Positions 1 to 7,989 of a stretch of DNA of 64,000 nucleotides are shown piece by piece (positions within the stretch are counted from its first letter, which is position 1; each line of letters begins with the position of its first letter). The position numbers were made by a program, and so were the translations under genes. The notes under the pieces are model-generated. The model worked only from the letters and a program-made list of their open reading frames with translations, ran no database searches and was not told where the DNA came from. The DNA is from Saccharomycopsis crataegensis. Its lineage: Eukaryota > Ascomycota > Saccharomycetes > Ascoideales > Saccharomycopsidaceae. The stretch covers positions 2,232,001 to 2,296,000 of the forward strand of contig NW_027043829.1 of assembly GCF_037102585.1 (NCBI RefSeq), given 5' to 3'.

Positions 1-912
1 AAAAAAAGCCGCATCTGGTGCTAATAGTTTTATTTCTAAATAATTCAAATATGAGTCCCATGCGTCTAGTTCTTGCTTTGGTAACGCTGTGGTATGAAAG
101 TATTGACGCTTCAACTTTGATTCATATTGATAAATTTTGAAAACCTCGTATGCGTTTGAAATGTAGAGATCGGTGAATATCTTCTTCACTTTAACTTTAA
201 GTTCTTTCAATTGAGCAGCACTATCCTCGGCCTTCATTAGGGCTTTCACCTTCTCTTCATTAGCAAGGCCAAGCTTGGCTAAATCAGCTTGAGTCAAGAA
301 CGCGCGAATATTTTTAAAATTGATTTCTTCGCTCAAAAAATTGGAGAATTTAGAATAGAAATATGAGTATTGATGCAATGGTAGTTCAATTACCTTTCTT
401 AAAATAAGGAAAATCTCGTATTTCATGTTCTCCTTGGAAACAGCATTATAATTTTCTTCAAAGTCCAAATACAACTCCCAAAATTCGCTCGAATGATAAT
501 GACTTCCAATCTTGAGTTCTGCAGACTTAAACAAGTTCTTCATTTCCAGATACTCAAAGTTTGATAGATTTATTCTTAATCTCAAGAATTCGACCCAAAT
601 TTTCAACGAGTAAGGCAACATCTTCAAAGCGTTCAAAAATACAATCTCTGCACCTGAAGTATTACCCAAACTTAGTTCCAAATTGGCAAATCGTATCCAA
701 TAATTTTCTAGATTCGGAAACCTTTTCAATAAAGACAAATAAACTGATCTCAACAACGACTTCTTAATGGTTGAAGATTTCTTTGTTATACCATCGTTTG
801 ATTCTTCTATGGATTTAATGGCATCCATCCATTTTGGCAAACTATCTGGATCTTTTAACAAGTGTAGTAGTTTGTCATCTGAAATATTATAGTCTTCTAG
901 TTCCGACATCAT
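1..912 (-). CDS. PRP42: Partial U1 snRNP protein Prp42-like (HAT repeats), runs off left edge
   Basis: An open minus-strand frame starts at two consecutive ATGs (912 and 909) and runs without a stop to base 1, giving about 304 N-terminal residues. The protein has half-a-TPR (HAT) features: 'FPNLENYWIRFANLEL', 'SSEFWELYLDFEE' and 'ILRKVIELPLHQYSYFY'. These match remembered S. cerevisiae Prp42 segments (EFPYLENYYIDFALLEYKLGN, SGEFWDLYLEQ, ILRKILEIPLHSFSKFY). Prp42 is a scaffold subunit of the U1 snRNP, acting at 5' splice-site recognition in the nucleus. The gene lies head-to-tail behind TFC4, with 224 bp between them, and the first ATG follows an AAT repeat. Prp39 is a related HAT protein and is the main alternative. 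The missing C-terminus is outside the window. Confidence 0.75.
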   Translation of the reverse strand, partial: MMSELEDYNISDDKLLHLLKDPDSLPKWMDAIKSIEESNDGITKKSSTIKKSLLRSVYLSLLKRFPNLENYWIRFANLELSLGNTSGAEIVFLNALKMLPYSLKIWVEFLRLRINLSNFEYLEMKNLFKSAELKIGSHYHSSEFWELYLDFEENYNAVSKENMKYEIFLILRKVIELPLHQYSYFYSKFSNFLSEEINFKNIRAFLTQADLAKLGLANEEKVKALMKAEDSAAQLKELKVKVKKIFTDLYISNAYEVFKIYQYESKLKRQYFHTTALPKQELDAWDSYLNYLEIKLLAPDAAFF

Positions 913-1136
913 TATTATTATTATTATTGTTATTATTATTAAATACTGATTTATATTATAGTAATTTTCCATCTTTAGAAATTTTTATTCCAATTCTATT
1001 TATTTACCTGCGCTTTGCCAGGGCCTCTTAACCAAAAAGGCGCTGGTGTGATAATTAATGATAATTTCAACACTTTAACTTTTAACAAAATTGATACATT
1101 AAAATTAAAATTAATCATTATACATAATATACATTG

Positions 1137-4100
1137 CTAGATTGTTAAATACTTCTCCATTATTTGATGCGCCAAAAGAGAATTTCCATTGACATTGTAA
1201 AGCAAATATAGATTATAAGCACTCTCTCTTTTCAAATCATAAACTTCATCCATGTCATCATAATCAGTCAATACTTTTTCATAATATTGCACAGCAATCG
1301 AGTTCAAATTAATTTGATGGAAGAATCTTCCAAGATTGAAATCAGCTTCTTGAGCTTCATGTTTCCCTTTGGTCCTTCTGAGATCCCTGTATTCATTAAA
1401 ATACGTCATAGCTTGAAGAATAAACATGTGTCTATTACCAGATGATCTCTGCATTGCACGATGAGCACAAGCAACTCCTAGCAATAAGCATATCATTGGG
1501 TCACGTTTAAACTCATTATACGCTTTAGATAGATAAAACAAACTAGACAAATAACTCCTTCCTGATAGCAAAACTTGAGCATAAACGGTAACCAAATATG
1601 GATTTGTCGATGAGATGTCAAAGTTAATGTTTTCCCTTTCAACCAAAGACATGCCATCTATATCTCTTCCAAATCGCATTCCGTCCCACGCCTTGACCTG
1701 TCTCAAAAAATATTTTTGATGGTTTAGCGAAATAAAAATTTCCGATGCCTTACGGCCCGACGGCAAACTCAAGCTAAAAAGCTTAAATGAATCCCTTGAG
1801 AATCTGTGAGTATTAAGTAAATCACGCAAAGAAGCCATTATACTCTCATAATCCTCAATAATAGCATCAACTGATAATTTGACGAATCTCAAAGTATTAT
1901 CCCTTCTATAATTTTCTCTGAACGCAGAGACATTTCTAGCGATTTCAATTGATTGTACAGCGTCTTGTTTATCTCCATGCTTTGCTTCCAATAAACTATA
2001 CTTCATAAAAATATCAAACCATTGGTCAAAAGTCAATCCTCTGTACTCATCATCTGTCAAAGTGAATGAAGGATCAATTTGGTTGTAGCTACTATTGGCT
2101 AATTCATGTAACTCCGTTAATCTTTCAAGTCTTCTTCCAATATCCATCTTGAGATTCTTTTTATGAATGTACAATACTTCGGCATCGTGCCTGTGCTTTT
2201 CTCTTATGAATAAAGCTTTCACACCACAAAAAATTTCGATCAAATCTGATGCGATTTGCAACCACATTGAAATACCAACGTGATCCCCTTTATTGACAGA
2301 ATCTTCGAAACTTTTCAATCTTTTGTATTTAACCATGGTGTCTGAAATAATCTTTCTTTTCATGTCTTCCTTTTCACCTTCAGATAATTGTGGTTTTTTG
2401 ACCCTTTTCCTAGTTGGTTTCCTCTGGAAATTTGCAAATAACGCAGTATTGTCTTCGTCTGTTTCGGGTATAGGAGTAAGATCAAGTTCAGATGACTCCG
2501 TGGTGCTGGTGGTAGTGGAGGTAGTAATGGATATGGTGTTTGGTGCGATATTTCGTTGCTTTTTGGATAATAATTTGACTTCTTTGGATAACTTGAGCGA
2601 CTCATCGAGAAAACCTAAATGGTAAAAAGTTTCCGCCAAAGCCAACTTTATACTTATGTTTAGCGGATCAGCAAGTAAAACGTCCTTATAGATTTCTGCA
2701 GCTTGGCTGTATTCTCCGACTTCTTGAAAACATTTACCAATAGAGCACATAATTTCTAGACTACCCAAATCTTCTTTCAATGATAAAGGTATGAAGTACT
2801 TCAAGGCTTCTCCAAATTGACCTGCTTCTTCTAAACTCGTAGCAACTTGGGTGTACAAATCTTGGAACTCCTCGATATCATTTTCACTTAATAAGGCCTC
2901 AAAATGTATAGAAGCTTCTTTAGGGTTATTGCAACGCAATCTGAATAACCCAAGCTTAATTTTTATATCTATTGGCAACTCATATGGCCTCTGTTGCTTA
3001 TCTGCGGATATCTTCCTGAATTCAGGATTTTCAAATCTTCTTGCATCAAACTCTGAATCATTTTGTAACTTATCCCAGAAGGTTTCATCATTTCTATTTT
3101 GCAACCATCTTGCAGTTTGCTTAATTGTGATCAAACCATTTTGATATTGACCACTTTTATAGTACAACTCAGCCAAAATATTAAGTTCTGACCATTCAAA
3201 ATCAGGGAAGTTTTTCATTGAAGGCTCTCTGTTATAGTCATCAAGGGCGTAGTAGCCGATGTTCATATTTAAGATCCCAATGTACATTTCGATTGCTTCA
3301 GAGACTCTGTTAAGTTCGGAATACAATTTTGCAATCTCTATTACGAGTTGCTGGTTACAAGGATCAAAGGACAAAATCTTCTGGTATCCCAACAATGCTT
3401 TGGAAATTTGGTTCTGTTCTTCATATAATCTCGTTCTTTCCCATAAGTACTTATGGTCTTTGGTGTCATGCTTCACGGCCTTTGTATAACAATAGAACGC
3501 CTGTCGGTAGTGCCCTAATGATGCACTTATTTCACCGACCATAGCCCAGAATTCACCATCCCAAGGATGTATTTGAGCGGCAATAATCCAATAAACACAA
3601 CAGTGTGATAGTTTTCCCCTCATCTTGGCTATTTCCCCTAAGGTTTTAAGAGCAGCATAGTTTGCAGCATCCAATGCCAAAACTTCCATATAGAGCTTTT
3701 CAGCAACATCAATCTTATCTTCCACAAAAGCCTCGTTTGCTTCACTCAATTTCACTCTTACTTCAGGATTCAAGTTCTTCATTACCTTTTGGTATCCTCC
3801 TCTTTTGCGCCTAGCACCACCCTTCTTCTTTTTACCTATACCCGCTGCCTCTTTCAAAGTGTCTCTATACGAGTCTGAATCAATATCTAGGTCTGAATCA
3901 GCAGTCTCATCACTATCTTCATAATTTGAGTCCAGGTCCACAGCATCAGAGTAATTTTCTTCGTCCTCTCTCGGTATGGTCATTTCAAGTTTTTTACTGA
4001 GACCTTTCACAAAGTCATCTTCCATAATATTGTGATCTTCTTCTTCTTCTTCTTCTTCTTCTTCATCATCATCATCATCATTGTTTGTTGTACGCATATT

Positions 4101-4316
4101 TCGTTTTTGCCTATTATTATTATTCTGTGCTGCTTCGTACTGATCCAATTCTTCTTCTTCAGAAGATGACATAAGGGCGTTCTCATCGGGAGATTCGAAC
4201 TCATCGGCATCGAAATCTTCTTCCTCGGCATCAGAATCATTATCAATTACAAGATGGGAGAGCTTCAATGCTCTTCCCACCAAATCTTCTGTTTCGCTTT
4301 CACTTCCAGCACTCAT
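1137..4316 (-). CDS. TFC4: TFIIIC subunit tau131 (Tfc4), TPR protein
   Basis: A 1059-residue protein, close to the 1025 residues of S. cerevisiae Tfc4. Tfc4 is the tau131 subunit of TFIIIC, which binds the A-box half of tRNA genes and recruits TFIIIB. The first ~160 residues are very acidic, with Glu/Asp runs coded by a TTC/ATC (minus GAA/GAT) repeat near 4035-4081. TPR units fill about residues 190-600 and 880-1059. Diagnostic matches are 'LSEANEAFVEDKIDVAEKLYMEVL', 'DFEWSELNILAELYYKSG', 'RWLQNR..ETFWDKLQ.DSEFDARRF', 'RAMQRSS' and the C-terminal 'QIMEKYLTI'. The ATG at 4316 is clear. By eye it has only one in-frame CTG codon (3933-3935), in the acidic segment. It diverges from TRS65 across 510 bp. 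Confidence 0.95.
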   Translation of the reverse strand: MSAGSESETEDLVGRALKLSHLVIDNDSDAEEEDFDADEFESPDENALMSSSEEEELDQYEAAQNNNNRQKRNMRTTNNDDDDDEEEEEEEEEDHNIMEDDFVKGLSKKLEMTIPREDEENYSDAVDLDSNYEDSDETADSDLDIDSDSYRDTLKEAAGIGKKKKGGARRKRGGYQKVMKNLNPEVRVKLSEANEAFVEDKIDVAEKLYMEVLALDAANYAALKTLGEIAKMRGKLSHCCVYWIIAAQIHPWDGEFWAMVGEISASLGHYRQAFYCYTKAVKHDTKDHKYLWERTRLYEEQNQISKALLGYQKILSFDPCNQQLVIEIAKLYSELNRVSEAIEMYIGILNMNIGYYALDDYNREPSMKNFPDFEWSELNILAELYYKSGQYQNGLITIKQTARWLQNRNDETFWDKLQNDSEFDARRFENPEFRKISADKQQRPYELPIDIKIKLGLFRLRCNNPKEASIHFEALLSENDIEEFQDLYTQVATSLEEAGQFGEALKYFIPLSLKEDLGSLEIMCSIGKCFQEVGEYSQAAEIYKDVLLADPLNISIKLALAETFYHLGFLDESLKLSKEVKLLSKKQRNIAPNTISITTSTTTSTTESSELDLTPIPETDEDNTALFANFQRKPTRKRVKKPQLSEGEKEDMKRKIISDTMVKYKRLKSFEDSVNKGDHVGISMWLQIASDLIEIFCGVKALFIREKHRHDAEVLYIHKKNLKMDIGRRLERLTELHELANSSYNQIDPSFTLTDDEYRGLTFDQWFDIFMKYSLLEAKHGDKQDAVQSIEIARNVSAFRENYRRDNTLRFVKLSVDAIIEDYESIMASLRDLLNTHRFSRDSFKLFSLSLPSGRKASEIFISLNHQKYFLRQVKAWDGMRFGRDIDGMSLVERENINFDISSTNPYLVTVYAQVLLSGRSYLSSLFYLSKAYNEFKRDPMICLLLGVACAHRAMQRSSGNRHMFILQAMTYFNEYRDLRRTKGKHEAQEADFNLGRFFHQINLNSIAVQYYEKVLTDYDDMDEVYDLKRESAYNLYLLYNVNGNSLLAHQIMEKYLTI

Positions 4317-4826
4317 CTGGCAACCAAATATCGAGGAATTCTCAGCATCAATAGTTTACAATTTGACTTATGTTTGATCAAAACAAAAAAAAAAATAAAA
4401 AAAAGTTGAAGCGGGATGTCTTTGCGCACTCTTTGGGAGATCTAATCCACTTTTAATTTCTGATTACACTGTGGTTATTAAAAATATTGATCATTTCTTT
4501 CATCCCTTCGAAGTGAAATGTTCAAATTCAATCATATACCATATTAAACGATATTGCGCTTTTAATCTTAGGCAGTAATCTGAAGAAAATATCGCTTTAA
4601 GTGACTTGCGGCAACTTCCTGCATAAGTCACACGCTATTTTTTAGATTTTTTTCAATTGAACACCGTTTCGATTACCAAAGAGATTTGGCATTTTTGCAT
4701 TGACACTGTCAAAAACCACGAATTTCGATTATTTTATTGGAAAGAAAGGCTGGGACCCAAATATTCTTCTATTTGTTATATTTATACAGAGATAAATCCT
4801 AGAAAGATTGATATTTCTTGATAATC
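4317..4826. other. Divergent promoter TFC4 / TRS65
   Basis: A 510-bp gene-free stretch between two divergent starts. It holds an A-rich run near 4383-4404 and a 7-bp inverted repeat, GTGACTT (4601-4607) and AAGTCAC (4625-4631). I see no ORF or RNA gene. Confidence 0.5.
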
Positions 4827-6953
4827 ATGGATTTAAAGGTGTACATGCCCACGTTCAACATTGAACAATTTGAATCGAGATCAATTCAAGAGTTTCTACA
4901 GATATTGGAAGAATCCACTGGCAGACAAAATGCATTCTTCGATGAATCTGTCAATGGTTATGTTGTCTTGAGTAACTCAGATCCATTAACTTCTAAAGAA
5001 TCTGAGGTCTATATGGACACCTTGAAGAAAGCGTTTATCTCTATTGATCTCTCCGTTCATCCTGCAAAGAATATCACCTCGAGACAATCACAACGGAACA
5101 AACAGACAGAGAATTTCCTGATAAGAACTTTCAATTACAGTTTTAAGGACTGCATATTTAATGATTTGGTTACAGTCGCCTCGGAAAATGAAGATGAGGG
5201 TGAAGAGGCTGAATCAACATGCCATATTTCGATTTGGAAATTCACTTTACCAATTTCTTACCCCAAAAGAAAGATCAGCAACCCGGAAATTATTATCTCA
5301 ATATTATTAACATTAAGAAATTACCAAACCATAATCCAAAAAATGAAATTGGCGGAAAAGTACTTGTCAGCTTCGGATGGTTCTGGAGCCAACAACAGTA
5401 GTAAACTTATGTTGCATGATAATGCTAGTCTTGACGAGCTCACTTTAAAAGAAGTCTATAAACCTGTTGAAGAGCATAATTTACTACAAGGTTTGGAACC
5501 GCAGGTCAAAACAACTGACTTGCAAACTGAAGCTTCACCTATATTACCTACCTCCAAAGTGGGGCATGGTGATCTAGATCATAATAGCGATGAAGGCATT
5601 AATAACTTTTCTTTTAAAAATCAAATCACCGCGGAAATAATAAATAACAACCCTAACAAAAGAGCTTCCATGATCTCAAATTTCTCCGTGATTGATTCGA
5701 TGCCAAAGACCATTAACCTAAATGCCAAGATTTTGTTACCAGTGTATCCAGTGTTAAATATGAGGTTGAAATGTACCAAACCCGCAGGAAGAAATGACAT
5801 TCTATTGACGACCCTTGAAATTGAATCATCGAAGGAGTTAAACAAGATCAATATGCAGTTAAATTTATTGGAAATTAACATTGAGTTTCCAAATGGGTCG
5901 ATTAAACCCTTGATACCCCAAGTATTGCAGAAATTCCCAATCACCATCGACTATAATGATAATTTGAACTTCATCTACGAGTTGATCAACAACAACAGTA
6001 GTGAAAATCTAAACAAGAAGCCAATAATGGTCAACTTGATATCCCAACCAGTTCCAATAGACGGGCACAAACCTTCTCCTGGTATGGATTCAGATGATTT
6101 CACCTCCAGCAAAATTGTTACTCGCTGGAGCACCTTGGTCGACTTCAGCATTGTAGCACCTCCCACAAACACCGCTTTGAAATCACAAAATATGAATGCA
6201 TCAGGTATCAACGGTGGCAAATCTTCAAAAAACAGAAACTCTATAGTTTCTTCATTATCGTCACCTCAATTGTTTAGTAAAAAAGACAGAGATTTTGACT
6301 CATCTTCATCGTTTTCCCTTGGTGTGAATTCTGAAGAAGGAGAAACTGTCGCCAGCACCGATATCCACCAAAAATTGAAAAGCCAAACCAGAACCACTTC
6401 CACTTCTCTTACGGTCAACATTCCTAGAACTTCCAAATCATCCGTTCTTAACGGGTTGATCTTGTCATTCCACGGTACTACTAATGTAAAAGTCGGGCAA
6501 ATATTCAAGTGGAGGATTCAGGCCATTAATAAATCGCATAGAATTTTGAATTTATCACTTTACATACAACCAAAGGACAATAATAACCACTCATTTTTAA
6601 CTACCAACATGTCGACGACTCCTAATACTGCGAACTCCAGCAGTTTCAACAACGACCATAACAAAATACAATCGAACCAAATCATATACCCTCTTTCAAA
6701 CCACTCGGATTCTGGAAGCATTAATCTATCTAAAGTGTTTAATCAGACCAAATTGACTCCTAGTGGGATCATTTGTTTGAACAATGATGTGAGAATTGGG
6801 CCATTCGATCATTACTCCGTTTTTGAGACTGAGATTAACTTGATTGCTATTGAAAAAGGAATTTTCAGTTTACAAGGGGTTAAGATCATTGATATCACAT
6901 CGGGTGAAAGTTTTGACTGTGGGAAATTATTAGAAGTGGTTGTATTCGATTAA
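4827..6953 (+). CDS. TRS65: TRAPPII complex subunit Trs65 (Kre11)
   Basis: 708 residues from the ATG at 4827. It matches remembered S. cerevisiae Trs65 in blocks. 'PVYPVLNMRLKCTKPAGRNDILLTTLEIESSKEL' is the counterpart of a Trs65 block containing 'FSLLNMRLRN'. Near residue 560, 'VGQIFKWRIQAINKSHRILNLSLY' is the start of an Ig-like C-terminal domain. 'SGIICLNNDVRIGP', 'GIFSLQGVKIID' and 'SFDCGKLLEV' lie at the end. Trs65 belongs to TRAPPII, the Golgi Rab GEF for Ypt31/32, and helps beta-glucan and secretory traffic. The middle (about residues 170-250 and 440-530) is Ser/Asn-rich and probably disordered. I found no CTG codon by eye. Rgp1 was considered because of the arrestin-like fold, but the block order fits Trs65. 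Confidence 0.88.
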   Translation: MDLKVYMPTFNIEQFESRSIQEFLQILEESTGRQNAFFDESVNGYVVLSNSDPLTSKESEVYMDTLKKAFISIDLSVHPAKNITSRQSQRNKQTENFLIRTFNYSFKDCIFNDLVTVASENEDEGEEAESTCHISIWKFTLPISYPKRKISNPEIIISILLTLRNYQTIIQKMKLAEKYLSASDGSGANNSSKLMLHDNASLDELTLKEVYKPVEEHNLLQGLEPQVKTTDLQTEASPILPTSKVGHGDLDHNSDEGINNFSFKNQITAEIINNNPNKRASMISNFSVIDSMPKTINLNAKILLPVYPVLNMRLKCTKPAGRNDILLTTLEIESSKELNKINMQLNLLEINIEFPNGSIKPLIPQVLQKFPITIDYNDNLNFIYELINNNSSENLNKKPIMVNLISQPVPIDGHKPSPGMDSDDFTSSKIVTRWSTLVDFSIVAPPTNTALKSQNMNASGINGGKSSKNRNSIVSSLSSPQLFSKKDRDFDSSSSFSLGVNSEEGETVASTDIHQKLKSQTRTTSTSLTVNIPRTSKSSVLNGLILSFHGTTNVKVGQIFKWRIQAINKSHRILNLSLYIQPKDNNNHSFLTTNMSTTPNTANSSSFNNDHNKIQSNQIIYPLSNHSDSGSINLSKVFNQTKLTPSGIICLNNDVRIGPFDHYSVFETEINLIAIEKGIFSLQGVKIIDITSGESFDCGKLLEVVVFD

Positions 6954-7361
6954 GGTTTTTTTTTCTATTTGATATTGAATAGCAAAGCATAAACCAAAAA
7001 AAGGTTCATTTGCATTTGCTTTCTAAAGATCTCTAGATCTTCCATTCATATATAACTGGATTATTTAAACAAAAACAAAAAAGAAAATACACCAAAGGCA
7101 TTATTCTCGTGAATTCTTATGAATTGAGATGATTTTGTAGAAACGTATAAAACCATCCCCGATGCGTGCGATGAGCACAGAAAAAAAAAAAAAAAATTAG
7201 AAGAAAAAAAAAGAACTTTAAAACCTTCCCAAACACAATAGAACAAAAGTACTTGCTTCTCTCAATACCATTCTGCTATCCTATCATCCATTATCCTCTT
7301 CATTTGAAAACATTTTTTACCTCAACAAAACATTCATTCAGCATTAATAGCTCACACTACC
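6954..7361. other. Intergenic TRS65 3' end / promoter of small basic gene
   Basis: 408 bp. It contains a PAC-like octamer (GCGATGAG, 7168-7175), A-rich runs right after it, and a pyrimidine-rich leader before the ATG at 7362. No other feature was seen. Confidence 0.5.
7168..7175 (+). promoter_or_regulatory. PAC-like element upstream of small basic gene
   Basis: GCGATGAG is the core of the yeast PAC motif (bound by Dot6/Tod6), enriched upstream of ribosome-biogenesis genes. It sits 187 bp before the ATG at 7362. The same octamer also occurs elsewhere in the window, for example near MLH1, so it is only suggestive. Confidence 0.45.
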
Positions 7362-7724
7362 ATGACCAAGCCAACAACATCCAAGAAATTAAACAACAAA
7401 AAAACTGCGGGCAAGAAGAAATTTGCCTCGAATGCCCTGATCTGTAAGTCTACTGGCTCTCTGACTAAAGATAAGAATAAAAAGAGACAGCTCCAGAGCA
7501 AGAACTCTAAGTTGATTGCCAACCTCGATAACGATTTGACATCCATCGTCAGGGAAACTCTAGAGGGACAAAAGCAGGATAGTGGGAAAGCATCGTCGCT
7601 TAAGGATCTTCAACAATTGAAAGAAAAGGATACTGAAACCATAAGAATTGCAGAAGAGCAGGAAAAGCAAGTGAATAGTGACTTGCTACAACAGTTGCAG
7701 AGCATTGATAACATCAAATTGTGA
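7362..7724 (+). CDS. Small Lys-rich protein, unknown; possible nucleolar/ribosome-biogenesis factor
   Basis: 120 residues, starting at an ATG after a pyrimidine-rich leader. I do not recognise the family. Residues 1-50 are very basic (KKLNNKKTAGKKKFASNA, KDKNKKRQLQSKNSK), like a nuclear or nucleolar signal. Residues 48-65 (SKLIANLDNDLTSIVRETL) look like an amphipathic helix. The C-terminal half (KDLQQLKEKDTETIRIAEEQEKQVNSDLLQQLQSI) looks like a coiled coil. The layout resembles small yeast ribosome-assembly factors (Alb1, Slx9 and similar), but I could not match any of them. The upstream PAC-like site supports that role weakly. Codon use resembles neighbouring genes, so I think it is real. 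Confidence 0.7.
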   Translation: MTKPTTSKKLNNKKTAGKKKFASNALICKSTGSLTKDKNKKRQLQSKNSKLIANLDNDLTSIVRETLEGQKQDSGKASSLKDLQQLKEKDTETIRIAEEQEKQVNSDLLQQLQSIDNIKL

Positions 7725-7989
7725 ATTTAAACAGAATGTAATTCAACCAAAGAATTTAACATGTGTACTATAGCAGAATTTTAATGAAAATATTTTAATA
7801 TTATCTGATATTCAAATGTAGACTGGCCTTGATGAAGAACTTCTCGGACTCAATTAAAAAAGGGGCATCTTACAAAAAATGAAAGAAAAAAATCATGATG
7901 ACCTTGGATATGAAATGTCTATATGAATAAAATATGTAGAATTGGAAAATAAAAGTGAAACAAAGAACAATCTGCCACCTGAACTAGGT

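Noticed and set aside
4007-4246. Lys/Met-rich minus-strand frame inside TFC4
   Set aside because: A frame-shifted reading of the acidic repeat of TFC4.
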